From Pseudomonas sp. ok272 (GTDB taxonomy: Bacteria > Pseudomonadota > Gammaproteobacteria > Pseudomonadales > Pseudomonadaceae): a DNA stretch of 64,000 bases. Shown piece by piece: positions 38,397 through 47,714 of the stretch (positions are counted from its first letter, which is position 1; every line of letters starts with the position of its first letter). Both the position numbers and the translations under genes were made by a program. The stretch is taken from contig NZ_FOCB01000014.1 in NCBI RefSeq assembly GCF_900109995.1, positions 78,763 through 142,762 of the forward strand. Direction: 5' to 3'. The notes beneath the pieces were generated by a model. It made no database searches and was not told the DNA's origin. It worked only from the letters and a program-made list of their open reading frames with translations.

Positions 38397-38989
38397 TACA
38401 GAACGCCCTTGGTCGACGGCATTTGCCCAGCCATCCGCTCATCCAGCTCGACGGCCATGCGCAGGGCACGGCCGAAAGCCTTGAACACGGTTTCGATCTG
38501 GTGGTGGGTGTTGGTGCCACGCAGGTTGTCGATGTGCAGGCTGACGTTGGCGTGGTTGACGAAGCCCTGGAAGAACTCCTGGAACAGGTCAACGTCGAAA
38601 CCGCCGACGGTGGCGCGGGTAAAGGGCACGTGCATCTGCAGGCCAGGACGCCCGGAGAAATCGATCACCACGCGCGACAGCGCTTCATCGAGCGGCACAT
38701 AGGCATGGCCATAGCGACGGATGCCTTTCTTGTCACCGATGGCTTTGCTGAAGGCTTGACCCAGGGTGATACCCACGTCCTCCACCGTGTGGTGGTCGTC
38801 GATATGCAGGTCGCCCTTGCTTTCGATATCCAGGTCGATCAACCCGTGTCGGGCGATCTGATCCAGCATGTGCTCAAGAAAAGGTACACCGATATCAAAT
38901 CGGGCCTTTCCGGTGCCATCCAGGTTGATCGAGGCTTTGATCTGGGTTTCCAGAGTGTCGCGCTCGACGCACGCCTTACGTTCGGCCAT
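38396..38989 (-). CDS. hisB: Imidazoleglycerol-phosphate dehydratase HisB
   Basis: Monofunctional Mn-dependent dehydratase (197 residues) of histidine biosynthesis, first gene of hisB-hisH-DUF2164-hisA-hisF. The metal motifs DIDDHHTVED-like HIDDHHTVEDVG and the later GTNTHHQIE are present. The ATG at 38989 has a GGAG site 6 nt upstream; a GTG directly before it is less likely. Confidence 0.97.
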   Translation of the reverse strand: MAERKACVERDTLETQIKASINLDGTGKARFDIGVPFLEHMLDQIARHGLIDLDIESKGDLHIDDHHTVEDVGITLGQAFSKAIGDKKGIRRYGHAYVPLDEALSRVVIDFSGRPGLQMHVPFTRATVGGFDVDLFQEFFQGFVNHANVSLHIDNLRGTNTHHQIETVFKAFGRALRMAVELDERMAGQMPSTKGVL

Positions 38990-39027
38990 CACCAGCTCCG
39001 CAAAATCATTGGGCGAAAAAGGCAGCC

Positions 39028-39033
39028 ATTATA
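39028..39033 (-). promoter_or_regulatory. Probable -10 element of the hisB operon
   Basis: On the minus strand the sequence reads CCTATAATGG, about 40 nt before the hisB ATG. No good -35 hexamer is evident, so an activator or extended element may be involved. Confidence 0.4.
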
Positions 39034-39146
39034 GGCACGCAACGGCCAAACAGAAACACGCCAGGTGATATCCCTGACAGGCGCCGACCAATGTGGCCGG
39101 GGATATACCTGTCCATACAAGCACGTTGTTGCCTTGCACAGATCAT

Positions 39147-39236
39147 TGTGGGAGCGAGCCCGCTCGCGAAGGTGGTGTATCGGACAGCATCACTGTCGAC
39201 TGATATGCCCTCTTCGCGAGCAGGCTCGCTCCCACA
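39147..39236. repeat. REPIN
   Basis: Inverted REP pair (left TTGTGGGAGCGAGCCCGCTC, right ends GGCTCGCTCCCACA) between the OFA carrier gene and the hisB promoter region. Confidence 0.9.
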
Positions 39237-39246
39237 CTCGTGCGGG

Positions 39247-40908
39247 TTAGTGGAACAGGACCGCAGTTTTTTGCACGGTTACCCAGACACCCCACGCCAG
39301 CGGAATCCCCACCACCAACCACGCGGCAACGGCCAACGGCTTGCTGCCCGGCGCCGCTTTCCACTCCAGCACCGTGGTGCTGTCGGCGCCTTTGTCATGA
39401 CCCAGCGCCTGCTCGGCGGCCAGTTCGGCCTCGGTCATGAAGTACTTGTCCGCCACCGGACGCACCAGCAGGTTGCACAGGAAGCCCAGCACCAACAGGC
39501 CCGCGAGGATGTACAGGGTGATGTCGTACGCAGCGGCACGCTCGACGCCGACACTCAACTGATACTCACGCAGGTAGTTGACCAGCACCGGTCCCAACAC
39601 CCCGGCCGCCGCCCAGGCCGTCAACAGCCGACCGTGGATCGCGCCGACCATTTGCGTACCGAACAGGTCCGCCAGGTACGCCGGCACGGTGGCAAACCCG
39701 CCGCCATACATCGACAGGATGATGCAGAACGCCGCCACGAACAGCGAGATGTTGCCCAGGTGTCCCAGGTTCGGGATCAGCGCATACAGGGCAAAACCCA
39801 GGGCAAAGAACACGAAGTAGGTGTTCTTGCGGCCCAGGTAGTCGGAGAACGACGCCCAGAAGAACCGCCCACCAATGTTGAACAAGCTCAGCAAGCCAGT
39901 GAAGCCGGCCGCAATGGCGGCAATCGAGGCCAGCTGTGCCGCGTCCAACTCACCGAAGGTCAGGTCATTGCCCAGCAGTTTCCCGGCGAACACTTCCTGC
40001 AACAGTGGCGAGGCCATGCCGAGGATGCCGATACCTGCCGACACGTTCAGGCACAAGACCAGCCACACCAGGGCGAACTGCGGCGTCTTCCACGCCACGT
40101 TCACATGCACATGGCGGTGGGTGATCATCGAATTCGCGGTTTTCTTCGCCGGCGGCGTCCAGCCCTCAGGCTTCCAGCCCGTTGGCGGCACGCGGTACGA
40201 CAGCGCCCCACCGATCATGAACACGAAGTAGATCGCCGCCATCACCAGGAAGCTCTGCCAGACACCGACGCCGGTGGGCGAGGCAAAGTGGCCCATCAGG
40301 GCCGCCGCCAGCGGCGCACCAACCATCGCCCCGCCACCAAAGCCCATGATCGCCATGCCGGTGGCCATGCCCCGTTTGTCCGGGAACCACTTGATCAGGG
40401 TCGAGACCGGCGAGATGTAGCCCAGGCCCAGGCCGATGCCACCAATCACCCCGGAGCCAAGCCACATCAGCCAGATCTGGTGGGTATAGATCCCCAGCGC
40501 CGAGATCAACAGGCCACCGCACCAGCACAGCGCCGAAACGACACCGGCCTTGCGCGGCCCGGCATGTTCCAGCCAGCCACCCCAGATCGCCGCCGAGCAA
40601 CCGAGGAAGATGAAGAACAGGGTGTAGATCCAGCCGAGCATGGAAATCGGCCAGTCGCACTGGGATGAGAACACTTGTGCAACAAAACTCATGTCCGGCG
40701 CGCAGACCACCGGGGCTGTCACGCCCAGGGCCTTGGACAACGGCAGCCAGAACACCGAAAAACCATAGGCCATGCCGATGCACAAGTGGATGGCCAGGGC
40801 GGCCGGTGGAACCAGCCAGCGGTTGAAACCGGGCTTGGCGATGATGCGCTCCTTGGACAGGAACGCGGGCTGGGCGGGCAATATACCGGCCTCGGTGCTC
40901 GTGCTCAT
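39247..40908 (-). CDS. OFA-family MFS transporter
   Basis: A 553-residue polytopic inner-membrane carrier of the oxalate/formate antiporter branch of the major facilitator superfamily. The ATG at 40908 follows a GGGGGAAA site. About twelve helices are apparent, with the family features HLCIGMAYGFSVFWLPL in helix 1, the PDKRGMATGMAIMGFGGGA loop after helix 4, and GGRFFWASFSDYLGRKNTY in the second half. The extended loop between halves and a long tail are typical of the YhjX-like group. Substrate unknown. The 343-nt gap to asmA holds no gene; TATACT at 41202-41207 could be the asmA -10. Confidence 0.92.
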   Translation of the reverse strand: MSTSTEAGILPAQPAFLSKERIIAKPGFNRWLVPPAALAIHLCIGMAYGFSVFWLPLSKALGVTAPVVCAPDMSFVAQVFSSQCDWPISMLGWIYTLFFIFLGCSAAIWGGWLEHAGPRKAGVVSALCWCGGLLISALGIYTHQIWLMWLGSGVIGGIGLGLGYISPVSTLIKWFPDKRGMATGMAIMGFGGGAMVGAPLAAALMGHFASPTGVGVWQSFLVMAAIYFVFMIGGALSYRVPPTGWKPEGWTPPAKKTANSMITHRHVHVNVAWKTPQFALVWLVLCLNVSAGIGILGMASPLLQEVFAGKLLGNDLTFGELDAAQLASIAAIAAGFTGLLSLFNIGGRFFWASFSDYLGRKNTYFVFFALGFALYALIPNLGHLGNISLFVAAFCIILSMYGGGFATVPAYLADLFGTQMVGAIHGRLLTAWAAAGVLGPVLVNYLREYQLSVGVERAAAYDITLYILAGLLVLGFLCNLLVRPVADKYFMTEAELAAEQALGHDKGADSTTVLEWKAAPGSKPLAVAAWLVVGIPLAWGVWVTVQKTAVLFH

Positions 40909-41251
40909 TTGTGTTTCCCCCAATTATTAGTAGGGTTCGCCAGGCACGTTTCACCCCTCGGCCTTGTGCACGCAGGCATGACCGTTTTGTTGGGTGAAGC
41001 TTCGTTGGACGCGACAACAGGTCGCAGATGGCCGGACGAACGGGCGCAGATTACCATTTGCCCGCCTCGCAAAAACTCAGCCGTTCTGACTTTTTGTGGC
41101 GATCTGATCCGCCCGTGTGGCAAAGAACGGTTTCACCGGATGACGATTACCACTGGCGCGGTTGTAGAACGATCACTGACCAGTCGTCGGTTTCGGGGCG
41201 CTATACTCCCCGGCTAACTTCTAAATTCGACTCAACTACAAGGACTCGCCC

Positions 41252-43471
41252 ATGAAAGCGTTCGGCAAAATCCTGGGTCTGGTACTTCTCGGACTGTTGC
41301 TGGTCATTGTGGCGCTGGGCTTTGCCCTGACCCACTTCTTCGACCCCAACGACTACAAGGAAGAGATTCGCCAGATAGCCCGCGACAAGGCCCACATCGA
41401 GCTGACGCTCAATGGCGATATCGGCTGGAGCCTGTTCCCCTGGCTTGGCCTTGAACTGCACGAAGCCAGCGTCGCGACCCTGGCCAACCCCACCGCGCCG
41501 TTTGCCGACTTGCAAATGCTCGGCCTGTCGGTGCGGGTCCTGCCGCTGCTGCGCCGTGAAGTACAGATGAGTGACGTGCGGGTCGAAGGCCTGAACCTGC
41601 GCCTGAGCCGCGACAAGGATGGCCACGGCAATTGGGAAGACATCGGCAAGGTGCCGACGGCGGTCGCCAGCAGCGACCAGCCGGCCAGCACCCAAGCTTC
41701 GACCCAGGCCCCGGTGACCAGCGAAAAACCTGCCCAGCCCCTGCGGCTCGATATCGACAGCCTGACCGTGAACAACGCCCGGGTCGAGTACACCGACGAG
41801 CGCACCGGCCAGCAGTTCAGCGCCGAAAGCATCCAACTGAGCACCGGCCCGATTCACGACTCGACCGACATCCAGGTCAAGCTGACCGCCTTCCTGTCGA
41901 GCAGCCAACCGGCACTGCGGGTGCGTTCCGAGCTCAACGGCGAGCTGCGCTTCGAGCGCGCCCTGCAGCGCTATTCCTTCGAAGACATGAAGCTGACCGG
42001 CGAACTGACCGGCGAGCCATTGCACGGCAAGACCGTGGCCTTCGGCGCACAAGGGCAATTGCTGCTGGATAAGGCGGCGAACGTCGCCGAATGGACCGGT
42101 ATCAAGCTTTCTGCCAACCAATTGCGCGCCCTCGGCGAGTTGAAGGTCAACAGCCTGGACACGACCCCCCAGATCAGTGGCGGCCTGTCGATTGCCCCAT
42201 TCGACCTGGCCAAGTTCGTCGACAGCATCGGCCAGAAACTCCCAGCCATGGCCGAAGGCAGCCTGGGCAAGGTCGAACTGGCCAGCCGCCTGGCGGGCAC
42301 ACCGACCAGCGTGGTGCTGGACAACCTCAACCTGAAGCTCGATGACAGCACCTTCACCGGCCGCATTGCGGTCGAGGATTTCGCCAAGCAGTCGCTGCGC
42401 GTGCAGCTCAAGGGCGACACCTTCAACGCTGATCGCTACCTGCCACCAACCTCCGCCGAAGCCAACAGCGCCGCGGTGGCACGCCAGGCGGAAGTCAGCA
42501 GCACCGAGGCCGATGCCATGGCCGGCGCCGGCAGCACCCCTCTGCCAAACGCCCCGACCAAGGGCGCCTGGAGCAGCGACAAGCTGATCCCGACCGAGCG
42601 CCTGGGCAAGCTCGATATCGACGCCGACCTGACCTTCGGCCAACTGACCCTCGACAAGCTGCCGATCCACAACGCCGCCCTCCAGGCGTCCGGCCAGGGC
42701 GGCCTGCTGACCCTGAAGAACCTCAGTGGCGAGTTGTACAACGGCACGTTCAACACCAAGGGCACCCTCGATGTGCGCCAGCCCGTGCCCGTGCTGAACA
42801 TGCAGACCCAGATCAGCCGCGTACCCGCGGAGAAACTCCTCGAAAGCCAGGGCAAGAACCCGCCCGTCAAAGGCCTGATCACCCTCAACAGCAACCTGAG
42901 CGCCAGCGGCAACAGCCAGAAAGCGTTGATCGACAGCCTCAACGGTAACGCCAACTTCGTGATCAACGATGGTGTGCTGCTCAACGCCAACCTTGAGCAA
43001 CAGCTGTGCCGCGGCATCGCTATCCTCAACCGCAAGACCCTCAGCGGCGAGCCGCGGGGCAAGGACACGCCATTCCAGGAGCTCAAGGGCAGCCTGACCC
43101 TGCACAATGGCGTGGCCAGCAACCCGGACCTGAAAGTGCGTGTCCCCGGCATGAGCATCAACGGCAACGGCGACGTCGACCTGCGGGTGCTGGGCATGGA
43201 CTACCGCGTCGGCATCATCGTCGAAGGTGACACCCGCGACATGCCGGACCCGGCCTGCCAAGTGGGCTCGAGTTTTCAGGGTATCCAGGTCCCTCTGCGT
43301 TGCCGTGGTCCGCTGGAGCTGGGCGCCAAGGCATGCCGCCTGGACAAGGACGGCTTGAGCCAGGTCGCCATCAAGGCCGCGGGCAGCAAGCTCAGCGAAA
43401 AGCTTGAAGAGAAACTCGACAAGGTCAATCCGCAGTTGAAAGACGCGCTCAAGGGGCTGTTCAAGCGATGA
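41252..43471 (+). CDS. asmA: AsmA family protein
   Basis: A 739-residue envelope protein: one N-terminal membrane helix (about 8-28), then a long periplasmic beta-rich region with an AsmA N-terminal part (HFFDPNDYKEEI, LNGDIGWSLFPWLGL) and an AsmA C-terminal domain (KGLITLNSNLSASG). AsmA-like proteins are now viewed as bridge-type phospholipid transporters between the membranes. Its stop overlaps the mutY start (ATGA). Confidence 0.94.
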   Translation: MKAFGKILGLVLLGLLLVIVALGFALTHFFDPNDYKEEIRQIARDKAHIELTLNGDIGWSLFPWLGLELHEASVATLANPTAPFADLQMLGLSVRVLPLLRREVQMSDVRVEGLNLRLSRDKDGHGNWEDIGKVPTAVASSDQPASTQASTQAPVTSEKPAQPLRLDIDSLTVNNARVEYTDERTGQQFSAESIQLSTGPIHDSTDIQVKLTAFLSSSQPALRVRSELNGELRFERALQRYSFEDMKLTGELTGEPLHGKTVAFGAQGQLLLDKAANVAEWTGIKLSANQLRALGELKVNSLDTTPQISGGLSIAPFDLAKFVDSIGQKLPAMAEGSLGKVELASRLAGTPTSVVLDNLNLKLDDSTFTGRIAVEDFAKQSLRVQLKGDTFNADRYLPPTSAEANSAAVARQAEVSSTEADAMAGAGSTPLPNAPTKGAWSSDKLIPTERLGKLDIDADLTFGQLTLDKLPIHNAALQASGQGGLLTLKNLSGELYNGTFNTKGTLDVRQPVPVLNMQTQISRVPAEKLLESQGKNPPVKGLITLNSNLSASGNSQKALIDSLNGNANFVINDGVLLNANLEQQLCRGIAILNRKTLSGEPRGKDTPFQELKGSLTLHNGVASNPDLKVRVPGMSINGNGDVDLRVLGMDYRVGIIVEGDTRDMPDPACQVGSSFQGIQVPLRCRGPLELGAKACRLDKDGLSQVAIKAAGSKLSEKLEEKLDKVNPQLKDALKGLFKR

Positions 43472-44535
43472 AGGCCGAGCAGTTTTCAACCGCGGTGCTG
43501 GACTGGTACGACCGCCACGGCCGCCACGACCTGCCCTGGCAACAGGGCATCACCCCGTATCGGGTGTGGGTCTCGGAAATCATGCTGCAGCAGACCCAGG
43601 TCAGCACCGTGCTGAATTACTTCGACCGGTTCATGGCGTCCCTGCCAACGGTCGAGGCCCTGGCCGCCGCGCCGGAAGACGAAGTGCTGCACCTGTGGAC
43701 CGGCCTGGGCTACTACACCCGGGCGCGCAACCTGCAAAAGACCGCGAAGATCGTCGTCGAACAGTACGCCGGCGAATTCCCGCGGGACGTGGAGAAACTC
43801 ACTGACCTGCCGGGCATCGGCCTGTCCACCGCTGGCGCCATCGCCAGCCTGAGCATGGGCCTGCGCGCGCCAATCCTCGACGGCAACGTCAAGCGCGTGC
43901 TGGCGCGCTACACCGCGCAAGAGGGCTACCCCGGCGAACCCAAGGTGGCCAAACAGCTGTGGGCCACCGCAGAGCGCTTCACACCCCAGGACCGGGTCAA
44001 CGCCTACACCCAGGCGATGATGGACATGGGCGCCACGCTCTGCACCCGCAGCAAGCCCAGTTGCCTGCTCTGCCCCCTGGAAAAGGGCTGCGAAGCCCAC
44101 ATGCTGGGCCTGGAGACGCGCTACCCAATCCCCAAGCCGCGCAAGGCCGTACCGCAAAAGCGCACGCTGATGCCGCTGCTGGCCAACCGTGACGGCGCCA
44201 TTTTGCTGTATCGCCGCCCGTCCACGGGGTTGTGGGGTGGGCTGTGGAGCCTGCCGGAGCTGGATGACCTGGGTGACCTGGAACACCTGGCCACGCAACA
44301 CTCGCTGGCGCTGGGCAAACACATCGAACTGCCCAGCCTGGTGCACACCTTCAGCCACTTCCAACTGGCCATCGAACCCTGGCTGGTCCAGGTCCAGGAG
44401 ACCGGCCATCACGTGGCCGAGGCCGACTGGCTCTGGTATAACCTCGCCACCCCGCCGCGCCTGGGCCTTGCCGCCCCGGTAAAAAAACTGCTCAAGCGCG
44501 CGGCCGACGTATTGAACGCAGGAGAGTCGTCATGA
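43468..44535 (+). CDS. mutY: Adenine DNA glycosylase MutY
   Basis: Base-excision repair enzyme removing adenine opposite 8-oxoguanine. It is 355 residues. Catalytic Glu37 (SEIMLQQTQV) and Asp138 (PILDGNVKRV) are at the E. coli positions, with the helix-hairpin-helix LPGIGLSTAGAI between them. The iron-sulfur loop cysteines are Cys192, Cys199, Cys202 and Cys208 (C-x6-C-x2-C-x5-C). A NUDIX-like C-terminal domain follows. Overlaps both neighbours by 4 nt. Confidence 0.98.
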   Translation: MKAEQFSTAVLDWYDRHGRHDLPWQQGITPYRVWVSEIMLQQTQVSTVLNYFDRFMASLPTVEALAAAPEDEVLHLWTGLGYYTRARNLQKTAKIVVEQYAGEFPRDVEKLTDLPGIGLSTAGAIASLSMGLRAPILDGNVKRVLARYTAQEGYPGEPKVAKQLWATAERFTPQDRVNAYTQAMMDMGATLCTRSKPSCLLCPLEKGCEAHMLGLETRYPIPKPRKAVPQKRTLMPLLANRDGAILLYRRPSTGLWGGLWSLPELDDLGDLEHLATQHSLALGKHIELPSLVHTFSHFQLAIEPWLVQVQETGHHVAEADWLWYNLATPPRLGLAAPVKKLLKRAADVLNAGESS

Positions 44536-44804
44536 CCCGCACCATCATGTGCCGCAAGTACAACGAAGAACTGCCAGGCCTGGAACGCCCTCCATTCCCC
44601 GGCGCCAAGGGCCAGGATATTTTTGACCACGTCTCGCAACAGGCCTGGGCCGACTGGCAAAAACACCAGACCCTGTTGATCAACGAAAAACGCCTGAACA
44701 TGATGAACGCCGAAGACCGCAAATACCTTCAAGGCGAGATGGATAAGTTCTTCAGCGGCGAGGATTACGCCAAGGCCGAAGGCTACGTGCCGCCTGCCGA
44801 GTAA
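44532..44804 (+). CDS. yggX: Fe(2+)-trafficking protein YggX
   Basis: A 90-residue protein starting MTRTIMCRKYNEELPGLERP, the conserved YggX N-terminus. Family members protect iron-sulfur clusters against oxidative damage. It is coupled to mutY by a 4-nt overlap, fitting with MutY's need for an intact cluster. Confidence 0.96.
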   Translation: MTRTIMCRKYNEELPGLERPPFPGAKGQDIFDHVSQQAWADWQKHQTLLINEKRLNMMNAEDRKYLQGEMDKFFSGEDYAKAEGYVPPAE

Positions 44805-44867
44805 CCCGTTAAATCGGGGGTCGGATCGTAAGCGACGGTAATAATTAAATATTTTTTGAAAACTTGC

Positions 44868-44896
44868 TTGACGACCCCCTGAAAAACCCGTTTAAT
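44868..44896 (+). promoter_or_regulatory. Sigma70 promoter of tRNA-Phe
   Basis: TTGACG (44868-44873), 17-nt spacer, TTTAAT (44891-44896), then a GC-rich discriminator (GCGCCCC), typical of stringently controlled stable-RNA promoters. The upstream stretch is AT-rich, like an UP element. Confidence 0.85.
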
Positions 44897-44906
44897 GCGC
44901 CCCGTT

Positions 44907-44982
44907 GCCCAGATAGCTCAGTCGGTAGAGCAGGGGATTGAAAATCCCCGTGTCGGCGGTTCGATTCCGTCTCTGGGCACCA
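44907..44982 (+). tRNA. tRNA-Phe (GAA)
   Basis: A 76-nt cloverleaf: acceptor GCCCAGA / TCTGGGC, D-loop AGCTCAGTCGGTAGAGC, anticodon stem-loop GGGGATTGAAAATCCCC with anticodon GAA, T-loop GGTTCGATTCC, and an encoded 3' ACCA. Confidence 0.98.
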
Positions 44983-44990
44983 AATACCGA

Positions 44991-45022
44991 AAACCCTGAA
45001 TCGCAAGATTCAGGGTTTTTTT
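44991..45022 (+). terminator. Terminator of tRNA-Phe
   Basis: Stem AAACCCTGAATC / GATTCAGGGTTT with a GCAA loop, followed by a T-run. Confidence 0.92.
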
Positions 45023-45061
45023 ATGCCCGGCGTTTAGCCAGGAGCGGGTTCCCCCACTCCG

Positions 45062-45511
45062 CTACCGGTCACCCGTCCAGTGGAAGACCAGGTTATGCGC
45101 GGCGCCACCGCCAATGCTCGCGACATCTCGCCGCTCCTCACCGTTGCGCGTGGCGACGACGGTGTACTTGCCTGTCGGCAACTGCGCGTAAACCAATGGC
45201 CCCGCGTTATCGAGCGCCAGCACCGTCCCCCCCGACGCTTTTTGCACCTGGACACTCACATCGGAGGTGTACTGGTTCTGCGCGCCAACGGAAAAGGTCA
45301 TATGCAGGTTGTAACCCTTGGCTGCTTGAATGAAATGAGATTCGTCCAGGCCAATCCCGCCGGACAGGTAGGCGATCCCATTTTGCTGTTGCTGCTGGAC
45401 CTGTACGCCAGCCGGATCAACTGACTCAGTGCTGGCGGACTGCGCCATGAGCGGGAACAGCAGCAATCCGACCGCGGCGAGAGACAGCATGAGTGGATGG
45501 GCATGTTTCAT
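45062..45511 (-). CDS. Exported hypothetical protein, carboxypeptidase-regulatory-like fold
   Basis: A 149-residue protein with a clear signal peptide (LMLSLAAVGLLLFPLMAQSA). The mature part is a single beta-rich domain (YLSGGIGLDE..., then GPLVYAQLPTGKYTVVATRNGEE) that resembles carboxypeptidase regulatory-like or transthyretin-like folds. The ATG at 45511 has a GGGAG site. No enzymatic motif. Function unknown. Confidence 0.82.
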   Translation of the reverse strand: MKHAHPLMLSLAAVGLLLFPLMAQSASTESVDPAGVQVQQQQQNGIAYLSGGIGLDESHFIQAAKGYNLHMTFSVGAQNQYTSDVSVQVQKASGGTVLALDNAGPLVYAQLPTGKYTVVATRNGEERRDVASIGGGAAHNLVFHWTGDR

Positions 45512-45763
45512 GATGAGTACTCCCGGGCTCCGCAAGAACCCTGTCGTTACTCTATTTTCGATGTGCAGCACGGCCACCAAGTTTTAGATTGATTCGATCT
45601 GGGGCTGACTGCGAATCGGACTACCCGCGACGGCTGCACACGGCAAATGACCCGGCTCGCCAGCGGCACATGCACGAGCCCCGGTTAAATCCGCTCAGCC
45701 ATGGATTGTTCAGCCCGCGCGCGAAAGCTATCGTTGGCAGCTCTCCGCAAAGGTCCACCGCCA

Positions 45764-46738
45764 ATGATCGTGCAGGACGCTCCCCCGCAGGCCACCCCTC
45801 AGGCCGAGCCCGCGCCACGCTGCGCTGAACCGTTCAGCGAGCCCGCCGCCGACGGTTTCCTGCTCGGCGGGTTCACCTGGCGCCACGCGTCCAGGGACAC
45901 CCGCAGGGCCGTGGTGATCATCAACGCCGCCACCTCCGTGCGCTGCCGTCACTACGCGCGCTTTGCCGATTATCTGTTCGCCAACGGCTTTGACGTCATC
46001 ACCTACGACTACCGGGGGATCGGCGAATCACGGCCGGCCTCCATCAAGGGCTTGCAAGCCACCTGGAGCGACTGGGGCACGCTGGACTTCGAGGCCATGC
46101 TCAAGCGCGCCCAGCGCGAGTTCCCCGGCCAGCCCATCGACGTGGTCGGCCACAGCTTCGGCGGCTGCGGTGCGGGCCTGGCGAGTTCAGGCCGTGTGAT
46201 CCGGCGAATGGTCACGGTTGGCGCACAGTTCGCCTACTGGCGCGACTACGCACCCGCCCAGCGCTGGCGGATGTTCGCCAAGTGGCACGTGGTGATGCCG
46301 CTGGTCACCCTGTTCTGCGGCTACTTTCCCGGCAAGCGCCTGGGCTGGCTGGAAGACACGCCTGCCGGCGTGGTCCGAGACTGGAGCCTGTCCACCGCAC
46401 GCTATGAAACGCGCCCCAGCGGCCGCCTGATCCACGCGACCGCCGGTCGGCTACCCTTCGCCGCCGTCACCGCGCACACCCTGGCTATCAGCCTTAGCGA
46501 CGATCCCTACGGTACAATCCCGGCCATTGAGCGCCTGCTGGGCTACTTCAGCGGCTGCAGCAACACGCACCTGCGCATTACCCCCGAGGACATCGGCGAA
46601 CAACAGGTCGGACATTTCGCCTTTTTTCGCAGCCCGTACCAAGCCACACTATGGCCCATTGCATTGTCCTGGCTGTCACACGGCGAACTGGCCCCCGATC
46701 ATCCCGGGCGGCAAGTACCCCGCAGCCCAGCGACCTGA
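45764..46738 (+). CDS. Alpha/beta hydrolase
   Basis: A 324-residue alpha/beta-hydrolase. The nucleophile elbow is GHSFGG, preceded by VITYDYRGIGESRP, and the last part carries DDPYGT and a QQVGHFAFF histidine that can complete the triad. This resembles the YheT-like or serine-aminopeptidase-like group of Pseudomonas. The ATG at 45764 follows AAAGG; an in-frame ATG 21 codons upstream is possible. Substrate unknown. Two small paralogous genes follow on the same strand. Confidence 0.88.
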   Translation: MIVQDAPPQATPQAEPAPRCAEPFSEPAADGFLLGGFTWRHASRDTRRAVVIINAATSVRCRHYARFADYLFANGFDVITYDYRGIGESRPASIKGLQATWSDWGTLDFEAMLKRAQREFPGQPIDVVGHSFGGCGAGLASSGRVIRRMVTVGAQFAYWRDYAPAQRWRMFAKWHVVMPLVTLFCGYFPGKRLGWLEDTPAGVVRDWSLSTARYETRPSGRLIHATAGRLPFAAVTAHTLAISLSDDPYGTIPAIERLLGYFSGCSNTHLRITPEDIGEQQVGHFAFFRSPYQATLWPIALSWLSHGELAPDHPGRQVPRSPAT

Positions 46739-46766
46739 CCTTTCAACGAATCACGGAACAACGCCC

Positions 46767-47183
46767 ATGGCCTCCGCCAACAAGCAGCAAAAACGCGCCA
46801 CCCGTGCCAAAGCCAAGGCCAAGCAGAACCGCACCCAACGCACGGCCGCCCCGGTGGACCTGGACCCGAACGATGATCGCATCGACTTCGAATCGGTCGA
46901 CCTGACCGAACTGTTCAAGGAAATGATCGACGCGGCGAAGATCAGCCAACAGGCCATGTGCACGGTCTTTCTTGAGCACCCACTGCTCGCGCTGGTGCTG
47001 GAGCAAGAAGGCGAAGAAACCGCGACTGACTTCATCATCGCGGCGCTGATCGAGTATCGCCAGTGGTCCGCCGAGACCGACGAAGCCGGCGCCCTGGCCT
47101 GGATCGAATCCCCAGCCTTCCAGGCTGACTACGTGGCGGCGTCCAACGCCATTACCGCCCAACCCCCACACAACGCAAACTGA
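46767..47183 (+). CDS. Hypothetical protein, first of a tandem paralogous pair
   Basis: A 138-residue protein with a strongly basic N-terminal tail (MASANKQQKRATRAKAKAKQ) and an acidic helical body (DLTELFKEMIDAAK..., ALIEYRQWSAETDEAGALAW). The body ends much like its neighbour's. The basic tail could bind RNA or ribosomes; that is inference. No family recognised. It starts 28 nt after the hydrolase gene. Confidence 0.8.
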   Translation: MASANKQQKRATRAKAKAKQNRTQRTAAPVDLDPNDDRIDFESVDLTELFKEMIDAAKISQQAMCTVFLEHPLLALVLEQEGEETATDFIIAALIEYRQWSAETDEAGALAWIESPAFQADYVAASNAITAQPPHNAN

Positions 47184-47189
47184 GTGCCC

Positions 47190-47642
47190 ATGGCTTCCCT
47201 GAACAAGCAGCAAAAACGCGCCAAGCGCGCCAAGACCAAAGCCAAACAGATCCGCATGGTCGGCAGAAAGCCCCTGGCGCTGGACGACGAGCCGGGCCAC
47301 CTGGCCGAGCCTATCCCCGAGTACACCTTGGCGATGTTCAGCAAGATGCGTGACGCCGAGCCCACCAGCCGCAATGACATGCTGTTGATCCTGCTGGCCG
47401 AGCTCAGCGAGATCATCAACCAGCACCCAGAACTGTTGGACCTGGAAAACGCCGAGAACGAAGCCATGGCCGCCACCCACCTGGCCGCCGACATGCTGAT
47501 CGACTACCGCATGTGGGCCGACGGCATGGATCGCGAGGCCGCCCAGGCCTGGCTCACCACGCCTGAGTTCATCGCCGACTTCGGCACCGCCCTGGATACG
47601 TATCGCGAATCCCTGGACGAGCCGGCCGAGAAGGCCGAGTAA
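47190..47642 (+). CDS. Hypothetical protein, second of a tandem paralogous pair
   Basis: A 150-residue protein starting MASLNKQQKRAKRAKTKAKQ, almost the same basic tail as the preceding gene, and with a matching helical pattern (LIDYRMWADGMDREAAQAWL against LIEYRQWSAETDEAGALAWI). The two arose by tandem duplication. It begins 6 nt after the first gene ends and is followed by a terminator. Confidence 0.8.
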   Translation: MASLNKQQKRAKRAKTKAKQIRMVGRKPLALDDEPGHLAEPIPEYTLAMFSKMRDAEPTSRNDMLLILLAELSEIINQHPELLDLENAENEAMAATHLAADMLIDYRMWADGMDREAAQAWLTTPEFIADFGTALDTYRESLDEPAEKAE

Positions 47643-47660
47643 CACCCGCGCAGAAAACCC

Positions 47661-47698
47661 AAAACGGCCGCGTGTCATCACTGACAGCGGCCGTTTTT
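47661..47698. terminator. Rho-independent terminator
   Basis: Stem AAAACGGCCGC / GCGGCCGTTTT with a 15-nt loop that itself holds TGTCA/TGACA, ending in Ts. It serves the paralogous pair and possibly the convergent permease gene. Confidence 0.88.
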
Positions 47699-47714
47699 CG
47701 TTACCCCGGCTGCA

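Noticed and set aside
41201..43489. Long minus-strand frame opposite asmA
   Set aside because: Antisense shadow; the plus strand encodes AsmA with a membrane helix and conserved domain.
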